Shown piece by piece: positions 35,134 to 43,549 of a DNA stretch of 64,000 nucleotides. The translations under genes and the position numbers were made by a program. The DNA is taken from contig CAZYSK010000015.1 in assembly GCA_964649415.1 (NCBI GenBank), positions 1 through 64,000 of the forward strand, written 5' to 3'. How positions within the stretch are numbered: the stretch's first letter is position 1; each line of letters opens with the position of its first letter. Source of the DNA: CAZYSK01 sp964649415. Its GTDB lineage: Bacteria > Chloroflexota > Anaerolineae > B4-G1. The notes under the pieces were generated by a model. That model was given only the letters and a program-made list of their open reading frames with translations, ran no database searches and had not been told where the DNA came from.

Positions 35134-35173
35134 TGACGTACGCTCGATCATCAGCAAAAGGAGACACACGACC

Positions 35174-37762
35174 ATGCAAACGGATTGGACCAATCCGCGC
35201 CAATCACTCGCCAGCGCATGGCGATTCCGCCAGGCCGACAGCAACGAGAGCACTGAACACAACCAAGGAGAGTGGCTGCCCGCGCAGGTGCCTGGCTCCG
35301 TCCATACCGATCTGCTGGCCCTGGGCCGTATCCCCGACCCCTTCGTGGCCGACAACGAGCTACGCGTGCAATGGGTGGCCGACAAAGATTGGGAATACGC
35401 GCTCACCTTCAAGGTCTCGCCCGATTTGCTCGCGGAGGAGCACGTGTCCCTCGTCTGCGACGGGCTGGACACGCTGGCCAAGGTCACTTTGAACGGCGAG
35501 ACAGTCGGGCACGCGGACAACATGTTCCGGTGCTATCGTTGGGACGTCAAGCCGCTGCTCGTCGAGGGGGAGAACGAACTACACATCCGCTTTTCGTCGC
35601 CCGTGGCCTACATCCGCGCCCGGCAGGCAGAGCAACCGCTGATCAGCCCAAGCCAGTCGATCCCCGGCGGCCCGCATATTCGAAAGGCCCCCTGCCAGTT
35701 CGGTTGGGATTGGGGACCGCAGCTTCCGCCCATCGGCATCTGGAAGGACATCCGCCTTGAAGGACACTCTGTGGCCCGGCTGGACGACGTGCACGTGCGC
35801 CAGCATCACGCAAACAACGCGAACGTTGCCGGTTCTGGACCGCCGGACGCACGATCAATGTCCGCCCCATCCTGGCGGCAAGATCGTGTGTCCGGCACCG
35901 TCACCGTCAGCGCCAGCGTGACGGTCGAACGCTGGCAGGATGCGGACTTGAGGATCGCCCTAATCCTCACCGCGCCCGACGGGCAAACGCAGGAGACCGA
36001 GACGGTGATGCAGGGCAGCGAAACCACCAACACGCTCGAGATCGAGGTCGCCAACCCGCAGCTCTGGTGGCCCAACGGCTATGGGGCGCAGCCATTGTAC
36101 CAGGTCCAGGTCGTGCTCTACCACGGAGACACACCGCGCGACGAGCGGGCGTTTCAGTTGGGCTTGCGCAGGCTTGAGCTGCGCCAGGAGCCCGACCAGT
36201 TCGGTAAGTCGTTCACTTTCGTCGTCAACGGCGTGCCCGTTTTCGCCAAGGGTGCTAACTGGATCCCCGCCGACTCTTTCCCCACTCGTCTGAGCGACGC
36301 CCACATGGAACACCTCATCCACAGCGCAGCCCAGGCACACATGAACATGCTGCGTGTGTGGGGTGGCGGGTTGTACGAGGAAGAACGTTTCTACGACCTG
36401 TGCGACCGCTACGGCATCCTGGTGTGGCAGGACTTCATTTTCTCGTGCAGCATGTACCCCGAGGACGAGGCATTCGTAGAGAACGTACGCCTCGAGGCGG
36501 TGCAGAACGTGCGTCGTCTACGCCACCGCGCGTGCCTGGCCCTGTGGTGTGGCAACAACGAGATGGAATGGGGCTGGGTGGAGTGGTACGAGAAGGGATG
36601 GCAGGATCCCGCCTACGAGCACCTCCAGGACGCCTATCTGCACATGTTCCACCGCCTTCTGCCGGAGATATGCGCTACCGAGGACCCCGATCGCGCGTAT
36701 TGGCCCAGCTCTCCCTCTTCCAACACGCCTTTCGAGAAGCCCAACGGCGTCGAGGCCGGGGACACCCACAACTGGATGGTGTGGCACGGTGGGCTGCCGT
36801 TCACCGGCTACCGCGAGCACGACTCCCGCTTCGTGAGCGAGTTCGGGTTCCAGTCCCTTCCCCCGTTGGACACAATCCGCACCTATGCCGATGAGTCTGA
36901 GTGGAACATGACATCGTATATCATGGAGCATCACCAGCGGAACGCGGCGGGCAACGGCAAGATCATCACGTATATGACCGACCACTTTCGGCTGCCCGAG
37001 GACTTCGAATCACTCGTCTACCTGACACAGGTGCTGCAGGCCGAGTGCGTACGCACCGGGGTGGAGTATTGGCGATGCAACCGCCATCGCAACAGCGGCA
37101 CGCTCTACTGGCAACTAAACGACTGCTGGCCTGTGGCCTCGTGGGCGAGCCTGGATTACTTCGGGCGTTGGAAGGCCCTCCACTACGCCGCCCGGCGCTT
37201 CTACGCCCCGGTCTTGCTCTCGGCGGAGGATTACGGACCGGAAGTAGTGCTTCACGTGACAAGCGACCTCACCGACGAGTGGGAGGGAAACGTCCGCTGG
37301 TCGTTGGAGACACTGGCGGGCGAGGTATTGGAGCACTCCGACAAGGTTGTCACAGTGCCCCCGGTCAGCTCGAAGTGCGCCTACACGCTGGACTTCTCCC
37401 ACCAGCTCAGCGCGGACAAGCGGCGCGAGACCGTGCTGGTGTACGAGCTGTGGCAGGGCGACGAGCGGATCAGCATGGGGCTGGTGCCCTTCGTGCGGAC
37501 CAAGCACCTCAAATTGGCCGATCCCGAGCTGCACTACACGGTCACGGAGACGGATGGAGGCATCGAAGTCCAGGTCACATCACAACGACTGGCCCGCTTC
37601 GTCTGGCTGGAGCTGGCAGGCAACGATGCCCTGTTCAGCGACAACTACTTCGACCTGCCGGCAGGCAGGACGGCCACGGTGACGTTCGCCGCCCCCGATG
37701 GGTGGACCGCGGAACAAGTGCGCGAGGCACTGCGCGTGCGGAGCCTGGTGGATTCGTTCTGA
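35174..37762 (+). CDS. Beta-mannosidase (glycoside hydrolase family 2)
   Basis: The 862-aa retaining glycosidase would remove non-reducing beta-mannose from mannan or N-glycan oligosaccharides. Domains in order are the sugar-binding domain (GEWLPAQVPGSVHTDLLALG, FGWDWGPQLPPIGIWKDI), the Ig-like linker, and the TIM barrel with acid/base E463 in CGNNEMEWGW and nucleophile E556 in VSEFGFQSLP. Beta-sandwich domains follow. There is no signal peptide, so it is cytoplasmic. A 53-bp dispersed element at 35843-35895 sits in frame between the sugar-binding and Ig-like domains, encoding DARSMSAPSWRQDRVSG, which is not a family feature. AAAGGAGA precedes the ATG. No mannan transporter is adjacent. Confidence 0.93.
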   Translation: MQTDWTNPRQSLASAWRFRQADSNESTEHNQGEWLPAQVPGSVHTDLLALGRIPDPFVADNELRVQWVADKDWEYALTFKVSPDLLAEEHVSLVCDGLDTLAKVTLNGETVGHADNMFRCYRWDVKPLLVEGENELHIRFSSPVAYIRARQAEQPLISPSQSIPGGPHIRKAPCQFGWDWGPQLPPIGIWKDIRLEGHSVARLDDVHVRQHHANNANVAGSGPPDARSMSAPSWRQDRVSGTVTVSASVTVERWQDADLRIALILTAPDGQTQETETVMQGSETTNTLEIEVANPQLWWPNGYGAQPLYQVQVVLYHGDTPRDERAFQLGLRRLELRQEPDQFGKSFTFVVNGVPVFAKGANWIPADSFPTRLSDAHMEHLIHSAAQAHMNMLRVWGGGLYEEERFYDLCDRYGILVWQDFIFSCSMYPEDEAFVENVRLEAVQNVRRLRHRACLALWCGNNEMEWGWVEWYEKGWQDPAYEHLQDAYLHMFHRLLPEICATEDPDRAYWPSSPSSNTPFEKPNGVEAGDTHNWMVWHGGLPFTGYREHDSRFVSEFGFQSLPPLDTIRTYADESEWNMTSYIMEHHQRNAAGNGKIITYMTDHFRLPEDFESLVYLTQVLQAECVRTGVEYWRCNRHRNSGTLYWQLNDCWPVASWASLDYFGRWKALHYAARRFYAPVLLSAEDYGPEVVLHVTSDLTDEWEGNVRWSLETLAGEVLEHSDKVVTVPPVSSKCAYTLDFSHQLSADKRRETVLVYELWQGDERISMGLVPFVRTKHLKLADPELHYTVTETDGGIEVQVTSQRLARFVWLELAGNDALFSDNYFDLPAGRTATVTFAAPDGWTAEQVREALRVRSLVDSF
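35843..35895. repeat. Dispersed hairpin element inserted in the beta-mannosidase gene
   Basis: CCGGACGCACGATC (35843-35856) pairs with GATCGTGTGTCCGG (35882-35895) at 13 of 14 positions. An inner CCGCC/GGCGG stem extends the hairpin. Its reverse complement aligns over its length with 50644-50700, and 35844-35865 is an exact reverse complement of 23458-23479 in recA. Confidence 0.85.
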
Positions 37763-37784
37763 GTATCAGATTGCCAAAGCGAAG

Positions 37785-39050
37785 CTAGGGCCGGATCGTC
37801 GCGTCGGCCGGCATACCCGGCTTGAGCAGGTGGTCGGGGTTAGGAACGGTCACCTTGACAGCGAAGACCAGGTTGACGCGCTCCTCCTGCGTCTGCACGT
37901 TGCGTGGAGTGAACTCCGCTTCGCCCGCAATGCTGCTTAGGTCCCCCACGAACACACGGCCTGGGAAGGAGTCCACTTGCACCTCCACCTCCTGGCCCAG
38001 CCGCACCTGCCCAATACGGTTCTCGGGAATGTAGATCACCAACGTCACGTCGTCCAGGTTGGCAATGGTCAAGAGCGGCATGCCGGCTGTAGCCGTCTCC
38101 CCAGCCTGCCCGCTGCGACTGGTGACGATACCGTCCATAGGAGCGGTCAGGGTGAGCTGGCTAATCTGCGCGTCAACCAGCCCCACCGCGGCCTGCGCCT
38201 GCCGCACCTGCGCCTCGGCCATCGCGACCTGCTCCCCGGTCGGACCGGCCTCCAGCTCGTCCAGTGCTGCCTGCGCGGCGAGCACCCGCGCCTCAGCCAG
38301 TTGGTGCTGCGTCTCAGCGCCGTGGAGCTCGGCCTCCAGTGCAAGTGGATTGGCGCGCTTAGCACGGAGCAAGCTCAAGTAGTTCTGGGCGCCCGCAAGC
38401 TCAGCCTGCGCCTGGACCACTGCCGCCTGAGCGGCCTCCCACTGGAGATTCCAGGAACGCTCTACGTCCCCGCCCTGGTCAGCATATACGTTACGCTTGA
38501 GTTCTACCTCCGCGAAGTTCGCCTCCGCCAGCTCGACGTTCTGCTCGCCCAGTTGCACCTGGGTGCGAGCAGCGCTAATCTGGGCATCGAGCGAGATCGG
38601 CTTGCTGATGGCATCTCGAGCGTTGATCACGGCCTGGACCGCCCCATCCTTCTCCGCGTTGGCCTGGGACACAGCAGCCCGGGCAGCAGCGATTTCCTCG
38701 GGATGCACACCAGCCAACACGCGGTCCAGGTTTGCGCGGGCCACAGCCAGGCCGGCCTCGGCCTGCAGCCGCTGGCTCTGGAGCACAGCGTCGTCCAGTC
38801 GTACCAACACGCCGCCAGCCTGCACATCGTCCCCGCGACCCACGAGCATCTCGGCAATGCGGCCCGAGGTCTCGGACACCACCGCCACCTCTTCGCCCTC
38901 GATGAAGCCGGAGGCAACGATGGAACTATCCGTTTGAGCGCTGGTACAGCCCACTATCAAGACCACAAGTCCCACAAGCGCCAGACGTCCAACCCGGAGT
39001 TTGGAGTTTGAGATTTGGGGTTTGGGATTTGGGATTTGGTTTTTTTCCAC
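37785..39050 (-). CDS. HlyD-family membrane fusion lipoprotein (exporter periplasmic subunit)
   Basis: The 421-aa protein has a lipobox-like signal (LALVGLVVLIVGC), a barrel-sandwich domain (SGFIEGEEVAVVSETSGRIAEMLV) and a long coiled-coil hairpin (about residues 105-255). The returning half of the sandwich (LTAPMDGIVTSRSGQAGE) and a beta-barrel (VTLVIYIPENRIGQVRLGQEVEV) follow. It would join the ABC-2 exporter to the outside, as YbhG does. The start is the GTG at 39050 after GGAG. The first 18 residues (NQIPNPKPQISNSK) are encoded by a TTTGGGAT-type repeat and are not part of the family. It is the last gene of the exporter operon and a paralogue of its neighbour. Confidence 0.88.
   Translation of the reverse strand: MEKNQIPNPKPQISNSKLRVGRLALVGLVVLIVGCTSAQTDSSIVASGFIEGEEVAVVSETSGRIAEMLVGRGDDVQAGGVLVRLDDAVLQSQRLQAEAGLAVARANLDRVLAGVHPEEIAAARAAVSQANAEKDGAVQAVINARDAISKPISLDAQISAARTQVQLGEQNVELAEANFAEVELKRNVYADQGGDVERSWNLQWEAAQAAVVQAQAELAGAQNYLSLLRAKRANPLALEAELHGAETQHQLAEARVLAAQAALDELEAGPTGEQVAMAEAQVRQAQAAVGLVDAQISQLTLTAPMDGIVTSRSGQAGETATAGMPLLTIANLDDVTLVIYIPENRIGQVRLGQEVEVQVDSFPGRVFVGDLSSIAGEAEFTPRNVQTQEERVNLVFAVKVTVPNPDHLLKPGMPADATIRP
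38997..39043. repeat. Degenerate TTTGGGAT-type short repeat at the 5' end of the HlyD gene
   Basis: A run of 7-8-bp units (GGAGTTTG, GAGTTTGA, GATTTGGG, GTTTGGGA, TTTGGGAT) occupies the first 50 coding bases of the minus-strand gene. Confidence 0.75.
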
Positions 39051-39051
39051 G

Positions 39052-40413
39052 CTACTGCTCCTCGGTGATGATCACGGCATCGGCGGGCAGGCCCGGCTTG
39101 AGCGCATGGTCGGCGTTAGGTATCTCCACGTCTACCGCGAAAACCATGTTCACCCGCTCCTCCTGCGTCTGCACGTTACGCGGCGTGAACTCCGCCTCGT
39201 GAGCGATAGCTGTCACGGTTCCCATGAACCGCCGGTCCGGGAAACTGTCCACACGCACCTCCACGGCCTGGCCGATTTGCACGTGCCCCAGACGATCCTC
39301 CGGCACATACACCGTGAGCGTCACCTTGTCCAGGTCGCCCAGCGTGAGCAGGGTGGCCCCCGGCGCTGCCAGCTCTCCGCGGTGAATACTGCGCTCCAAG
39401 ACCAACCCACCGACCGGTGCTGCGATCGTCAGCTTGTCGCGCAACACCAGCAGCGCGTCAATGGCCGCCTGCGCCTGCTCCACCTGCGCCTCAACGGCAG
39501 CGATCTCCTCCGCCGTGGCCCCTGCCCGGAGCCCGTTGAGTTGGGCACGTGCCATCTCTACCCCAGCCTCGGCCACGTGGTATTGTGCCTCGGCCGCATG
39601 CAGTCGGGCGTTCAGTTCCTGGGGCTCGCTCCGCATGGCATATAGGTCGTTCAGAGCAGCGCGTGCACCATTCAGTCCGGCCTGTGCCGTGTTGACACCG
39701 ACCCACGCCTTCCAGTAGGCACTGGGGATGAGATGGAAATCCAACTGCAAGCCCGGCAGCGATGGGCGCATAGACACGGGGATCTCTTTCAGCTTCTCCT
39801 CCGCGTCCGCCATTGCTTCCTTTGCCTCCCAGTAGTTGTCATAGGCAATCTCAGCCGCATCCTTCAGCTTGGTGGCCTGAGTCAAGGCAGCCTCAGCGGC
39901 GGCCACCTGCGCCTTTGCCTGTGCAATCTGGGCATCCAACTCCTGGGGGTTGTCGCGGATGGCAACGGTGTCTTGCCAGGCCTGATACGCCCCATCCCGG
40001 GCGGCCTCTGCCTGAGCCACGGCTGCCTCGGCCTGACGAATCTGCTGTGGGCGCGCTCCTGCCTGTGCCTGATCCAGGCTCGCTTGGGCCACTTCCAGAC
40101 CGGCCTGGGCAGCCTCGATCTGAGCATCCAGCAGCAGGCCATCCAGGCTCACCAGCACCTGCCCGGCCTCGACCTCGTCGCCCTCGTCCACCAGTAGTTC
40201 AACGACGCGCCCTCCCAGCTCCGGAGCGACGGCGATCTCCTCGGCCTCGATGAAGCCGGAGGCCATCAGATCGCTGGTCTCCTGGCTACCCGCGCCCAAC
40301 TGCTCCGACACCTGGTGCCGTGCGTCCGGGCTGACGGCCAAGACGATGCCGCCGGCCACCAAGAAGACGAGCACGACAGCCACGGCGATCAGAGCAACTC
40401 GCTTACGTTTCAT
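39052..40413 (-). CDS. HlyD-family membrane fusion protein
   Basis: The 453-aa protein has an uncleaved N-terminal membrane anchor (RVALIAVAVVLVFLVAGGIVLAV), a barrel-sandwich start (SGFIEAEEIAVAPELGGRVVELLVDEGDEVEAGQ) and a coiled-coil hairpin of about 230 residues. The return strand (IAAPVGGLVLERSIHRGE) and barrel (VTLTVYVPEDRLGHVQIGQAVEV) follow. It is about 30 residues longer in the hairpin than the neighbouring paralogue. GGAG lies 8 nt before the ATG. It is 1 nt from the next gene and 6 nt from the ATPase, all in one operon. Two adaptors may form a mixed hexamer, or one may have diverged. Confidence 0.9.
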   Translation of the reverse strand: MKRKRVALIAVAVVLVFLVAGGIVLAVSPDARHQVSEQLGAGSQETSDLMASGFIEAEEIAVAPELGGRVVELLVDEGDEVEAGQVLVSLDGLLLDAQIEAAQAGLEVAQASLDQAQAGARPQQIRQAEAAVAQAEAARDGAYQAWQDTVAIRDNPQELDAQIAQAKAQVAAAEAALTQATKLKDAAEIAYDNYWEAKEAMADAEEKLKEIPVSMRPSLPGLQLDFHLIPSAYWKAWVGVNTAQAGLNGARAALNDLYAMRSEPQELNARLHAAEAQYHVAEAGVEMARAQLNGLRAGATAEEIAAVEAQVEQAQAAIDALLVLRDKLTIAAPVGGLVLERSIHRGELAAPGATLLTLGDLDKVTLTVYVPEDRLGHVQIGQAVEVRVDSFPDRRFMGTVTAIAHEAEFTPRNVQTQEERVNMVFAVDVEIPNADHALKPGLPADAVIITEEQ

Positions 40414-40419
40414 AGGTGT

Positions 40420-41358
40420 TCACTCCTGCTTTCTATGGTTTCGCACGCTAGAGATGAAGACGTCCTCCAGGGACGGGGCAATGAGGTCCATCGTGTGCAC
40501 CTCGACGCCGGCCTCGGCCAAGGCCTGCCCGATCCGGGGCTTCAGCTCCGCGACCCCATCGGCCACGACGTGTACCAGCGCGCCATACAGCGCCACCTCC
40601 TCGAACCCACCCATGTCGCGCAGTATGCCGATGGACACGTCGGGTTGGGCACAGTCGATCTCCAGGACCTGTCCCCGCATCTTCTCCAGCTTGATCTCCT
40701 CCGGCGCGCCCTGAGCGATGATGCGCCCGGCGTGGATGAAGGCCAGGTCCTGGCAGTGCTCTGCCTCGTCCATGTAGTGGGTGGTGACGAAGATCGTCGT
40801 ACCACCCTCCGCCAGTTCGTATAGCAGGTCCCAAAAGGCACGCCGGGAGATGGGATCCACGCCGGCGGTCGGCTCATCCAGGAAGAGCATCTCCGGCTCG
40901 TGAAGGATCGCCGCCCCCAGAGCCAGGCGCTGCTTCCATCCACCGGAGAGATTGCGCGTCAACTCCCGCTCTCGCCCCTCCAGCCCCGCCATCTCGATCA
41001 CGAACCGCTTGCGCTGCCGCAACCGCTCCCCGCGCACGCCATAGGTACGCCCGTAGAAGTCCAGGTTCTCGCCTGCGGTCAAGTCCTGGTACAGGCTGAA
41101 GCGCTGGGACATGTAGCCAATGCGCTTGCGAATCTCCTCCGGGCGGCGCACGATATCGTATCCCAGCACGGACGCCCGCCCCCCTGTGGGCCGCAACAGG
41201 CCCAGCAGCATGCGGATCGTCGTCGTCTTGCCGGCCCCGTTGGGCCCCAGGAAACCGAAGATCTCCCCATTCTGAATGTGGAAGGTGACCCCATCCACAG
41301 CGGTGAAATCGCCAAACGTCTTTGATAGGTTCTCTACATCGACAGCATAATCACCCAT
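40420..41358 (-). CDS. ABC transporter ATPase, canonical half of a YbhF-like pair
   Basis: The 312-aa ATPase of the CcmA/ABC-2 exporter type has Walker A GPNGAGKTTTI, a Q-loop (YMSQRFSLYQDLT), the signature NLSGGWKQRLALG, Walker B (MLFLDEPTAGVDP) and a canonical H-loop (IFVTTHYMDEAEHC). A regulatory C-terminal domain (about 225-312) with MDLIAPSLEDVFI follows. I took the ATG at 41358 because the longer reading starts at TTG. It corresponds to the C-terminal half of E. coli YbhF, split here into its own gene. Confidence 0.93.
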   Translation of the reverse strand: MGDYAVDVENLSKTFGDFTAVDGVTFHIQNGEIFGFLGPNGAGKTTTIRMLLGLLRPTGGRASVLGYDIVRRPEEIRKRIGYMSQRFSLYQDLTAGENLDFYGRTYGVRGERLRQRKRFVIEMAGLEGRERELTRNLSGGWKQRLALGAAILHEPEMLFLDEPTAGVDPISRRAFWDLLYELAEGGTTIFVTTHYMDEAEHCQDLAFIHAGRIIAQGAPEEIKLEKMRGQVLEIDCAQPDVSIGILRDMGGFEEVALYGALVHVVADGVAELKPRIGQALAEAGVEVHTMDLIAPSLEDVFISSVRNHRKQE

Positions 41359-41384
41359 AGGTTTCAACTCTCACGGAATACACG

Positions 41385-41444
41385 ATACGCAACCCGCAAC
41401 ACGGCATTCGCAATCCTTCACGTGTTGCGTGTTGCGTGTTGCGT
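41385..41444. repeat. GTGTTGC heptamer repeat with inverted partner
   Basis: GTGTTGC occurs three times in tandem at 41422-41442. An inverted version (GCAACCCGCAACAC) lies at about 41393-41406, so the stretch between the two ATPase genes can fold back. It overlaps the last codons of the upstream ATPase gene. Confidence 0.75.
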
Positions 41445-42374
41445 CAGCCGCTTGCGGATAAGCGAGATGAATGCCTCCTCCATCCGCGGCCGGGTCTGGC
41501 GCAGCCCCACGACGGCGATGTCCGCCTGGGCAAGCGCGCTCTGGACGCCGGGCGCGCGCAACCCGGCGTCGTCCACGAAGACGTGCAGCAGGTCGCCGTA
41601 GGTCTGTACCTCCAACACGCCAGGCAACCCTTGGATCACACGCCCCGCGTCTCGCAGCCGGTCGGGGCGAAGCTCCAGCAGATCTCCCTTGACCAGCCCC
41701 TTGATCCGCTCCGGCGTGTCGCACACGATGACACTGCCCTCGAACATCAGCGCCACACGGGAGCAACGCTCGGCCTCATCCATGTACGGCGTGCTGACGA
41801 ACAGCGTCACGCCTTGCAGGTGAAGCTCTGTCAAGATGTCCCAGAACTCCCGCCGGGAGACAGGGTCCACACCGGTCGTCGGCTCGTCTAGGAAGATGAT
41901 GTCCGGCTGGTGAATCAACGTGCAGGCCAGCGCCAACTTCTTCTGCATCCCGCCCGACAGGTGCGCCGCCCGCCGCCCCTTGAACTCGGTCAGTCGGGCG
42001 AACTCCAGCAGGCGCTCAATGCGCTCCGCGCGCTCCACCCGCCCCACCTCAAAGATGTCGGCGAAGAACACCAGGTTCTCGAGCACCGTCAGGTCGCCGT
42101 AGAGCGAGAACTGCTGGGCCATATACCCAATGCGCTTCTTGATCTCCTCGGGCTCCTTGACCGTATCGAAACCAGCCACGCGGGCGCTGCCCTCGGTGGG
42201 GTCCATTATGGCGCACAGCATGCGGATGGTGGTTGTCTTGCCCGCGCCATCCGGCCCCAGGAGACCGAAGATCTCGCCATGCCGGACCTCCAGATCCAGG
42301 TGGTCGACGGCTACGAGCTTGCGGAATCTCCGCGTCAGATTTTCGGTTCTTATAGCCATACGGTTCTCATTCAT
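41418..42374 (-). CDS. ABC transporter ATPase, second half of a YbhF-like pair
   Basis: The 318-aa ATPase has Walker A GPDGAGKTTTI, the signature HLSGGMQKKLAL and Walker B (IIFLDEPTTGVDP). Its H-loop reads FVSTPYMDEAERC, with Pro in place of the catalytic His. N-terminal halves of YbhF-like fusion ATPases show the same change. It probably forms an asymmetric dimer with the canonical ATPase next door. I placed the start at the ATG at 42374; one at 42359 is possible, and neither has a strong ribosome site. The tail QHATRNT is encoded by a GTGTTGC heptamer repeat. Confidence 0.9.
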   Translation of the reverse strand: MNENRMAIRTENLTRRFRKLVAVDHLDLEVRHGEIFGLLGPDGAGKTTTIRMLCAIMDPTEGSARVAGFDTVKEPEEIKKRIGYMAQQFSLYGDLTVLENLVFFADIFEVGRVERAERIERLLEFARLTEFKGRRAAHLSGGMQKKLALACTLIHQPDIIFLDEPTTGVDPVSRREFWDILTELHLQGVTLFVSTPYMDEAERCSRVALMFEGSVIVCDTPERIKGLVKGDLLELRPDRLRDAGRVIQGLPGVLEVQTYGDLLHVFVDDAGLRAPGVQSALAQADIAVVGLRQTRPRMEEAFISLIRKRLTQHATRNT

Positions 42375-42393
42375 CGCATTCAACTGTTTGACG

Positions 42394-43536
42394 TCAATCC
42401 AGCCTCTTCTGCAAGCGAGCGGCGGCCAATCCGTACAGCACGACGCCCAAAATCGCCAGGGCAATGATCTGTGGCCACAGGTCCGCCAGCGTCGATCCTC
42501 TCAACATAACGTATCGCGTGATGGCGGAGAAATGCGTGCTCGGCATCAACTGCGCCGCCGCCTGAACAGCACCCGGCATGTTCTCCACGGGCAGGATCTG
42601 GCCGGAGAGTATGCTCTCCAGCATCAGCCAGAAGATCGAGGCAATGAAAGCCTGCCCCTGGGTTCTAACCACGGCCGAGATAACCAGTCCCCAGCCCATC
42701 TCCACACAGATGAAAAACGCTCCTAGAATCAACAGCAGCCCCAGAGACCCTCGCAGCGGCACCCGGAGGTAGAGGGTGGCAACGGCCAAAGCCTCCAGGA
42801 ACCCCAGGAACGCGATCATCGCGGCCAGCGCAGCCTTGCCCGCGATCAGCTCAATCGAGCGGAGCGGGGTCACGAAGAGTTGCTCCAGCGTGCCGCGCTC
42901 GCGCTCCCGGACGATGGCGACCGCGGGCAGCAGCGTGGCCAGCCAGGCGACTGCGGCCGCCATCTCGGCTGGCACCTGGAAGTCTTCCTTGCGCAGATCC
43001 TCGTTGAACCAGATGCGGGAGCGCGGATCCACCAGCTCGACCTGCCCCACGGAGACGGACAGCGTCGCCCCAAGGCTGGACCCCGTCCCACCTGCCAGCC
43101 GCCGGGCATAGACGTAGGAAGCGCCCTCCAGGTAGGCCCCACTAATCATAGCCGTCAGGGCCTCGGTGCCGTCCTGCAAGGCCTGGACCGTCGTGCCGCG
43201 CCCACCGATCAGGTCGGCGCCGAAATCCGGCGGGATGACCAGGCCGACTTTCACCGTTCCCTCCATCAGCAATCGCTCCAGTTCCTCCTGACTGCCGACG
43301 TAGACGTCAGGGGCAAAGAGGTGTGAACCGCGCAACATCCCCACCAGTTCACGGCTATGCCGGCTCCCATCCTGGTCATAGACGGCCGTGGGTATGTGCA
43401 TGATCTCCGCCGAGACGGCCTCCGCCACACCAAACATGTCCAAGGCAGGAAACACCAGGAGAAAGGCCAACAGCAGCTTGTAGCGCCAGAACTGAAGTGC
43501 CTCTTTCCAGACTAGGTTGAGAACGCGCGTGCTCAT
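42394..43536 (-). CDS. ABC-2 permease A (YbhS/YbhR-like)
   Basis: The 380-aa permease has an N-terminal helix (LLLAFLLVFPALDMFG), a large extracytoplasmic domain (about residues 45-185) and five C-terminal helices, with the family motif RERERGTLEQLFVTPLRSIELIAGK. The end is a short basic tail (RLQKRLD). The ATG at 43536 has GAGAGGG upstream. It is closely similar over its length to permease C at 45535-46668, so one pair arose by duplication. It belongs to the operon with permease B, both ATPases and both HlyD genes. Confidence 0.9.
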   Translation of the reverse strand: MSTRVLNLVWKEALQFWRYKLLLAFLLVFPALDMFGVAEAVSAEIMHIPTAVYDQDGSRHSRELVGMLRGSHLFAPDVYVGSQEELERLLMEGTVKVGLVIPPDFGADLIGGRGTTVQALQDGTEALTAMISGAYLEGASYVYARRLAGGTGSSLGATLSVSVGQVELVDPRSRIWFNEDLRKEDFQVPAEMAAAVAWLATLLPAVAIVRERERGTLEQLFVTPLRSIELIAGKAALAAMIAFLGFLEALAVATLYLRVPLRGSLGLLLILGAFFICVEMGWGLVISAVVRTQGQAFIASIFWLMLESILSGQILPVENMPGAVQAAAQLMPSTHFSAITRYVMLRGSTLADLWPQIIALAILGVVLYGLAAARLQKRLD

Positions 43537-43549
43537 ACGTCCCTCTCCA

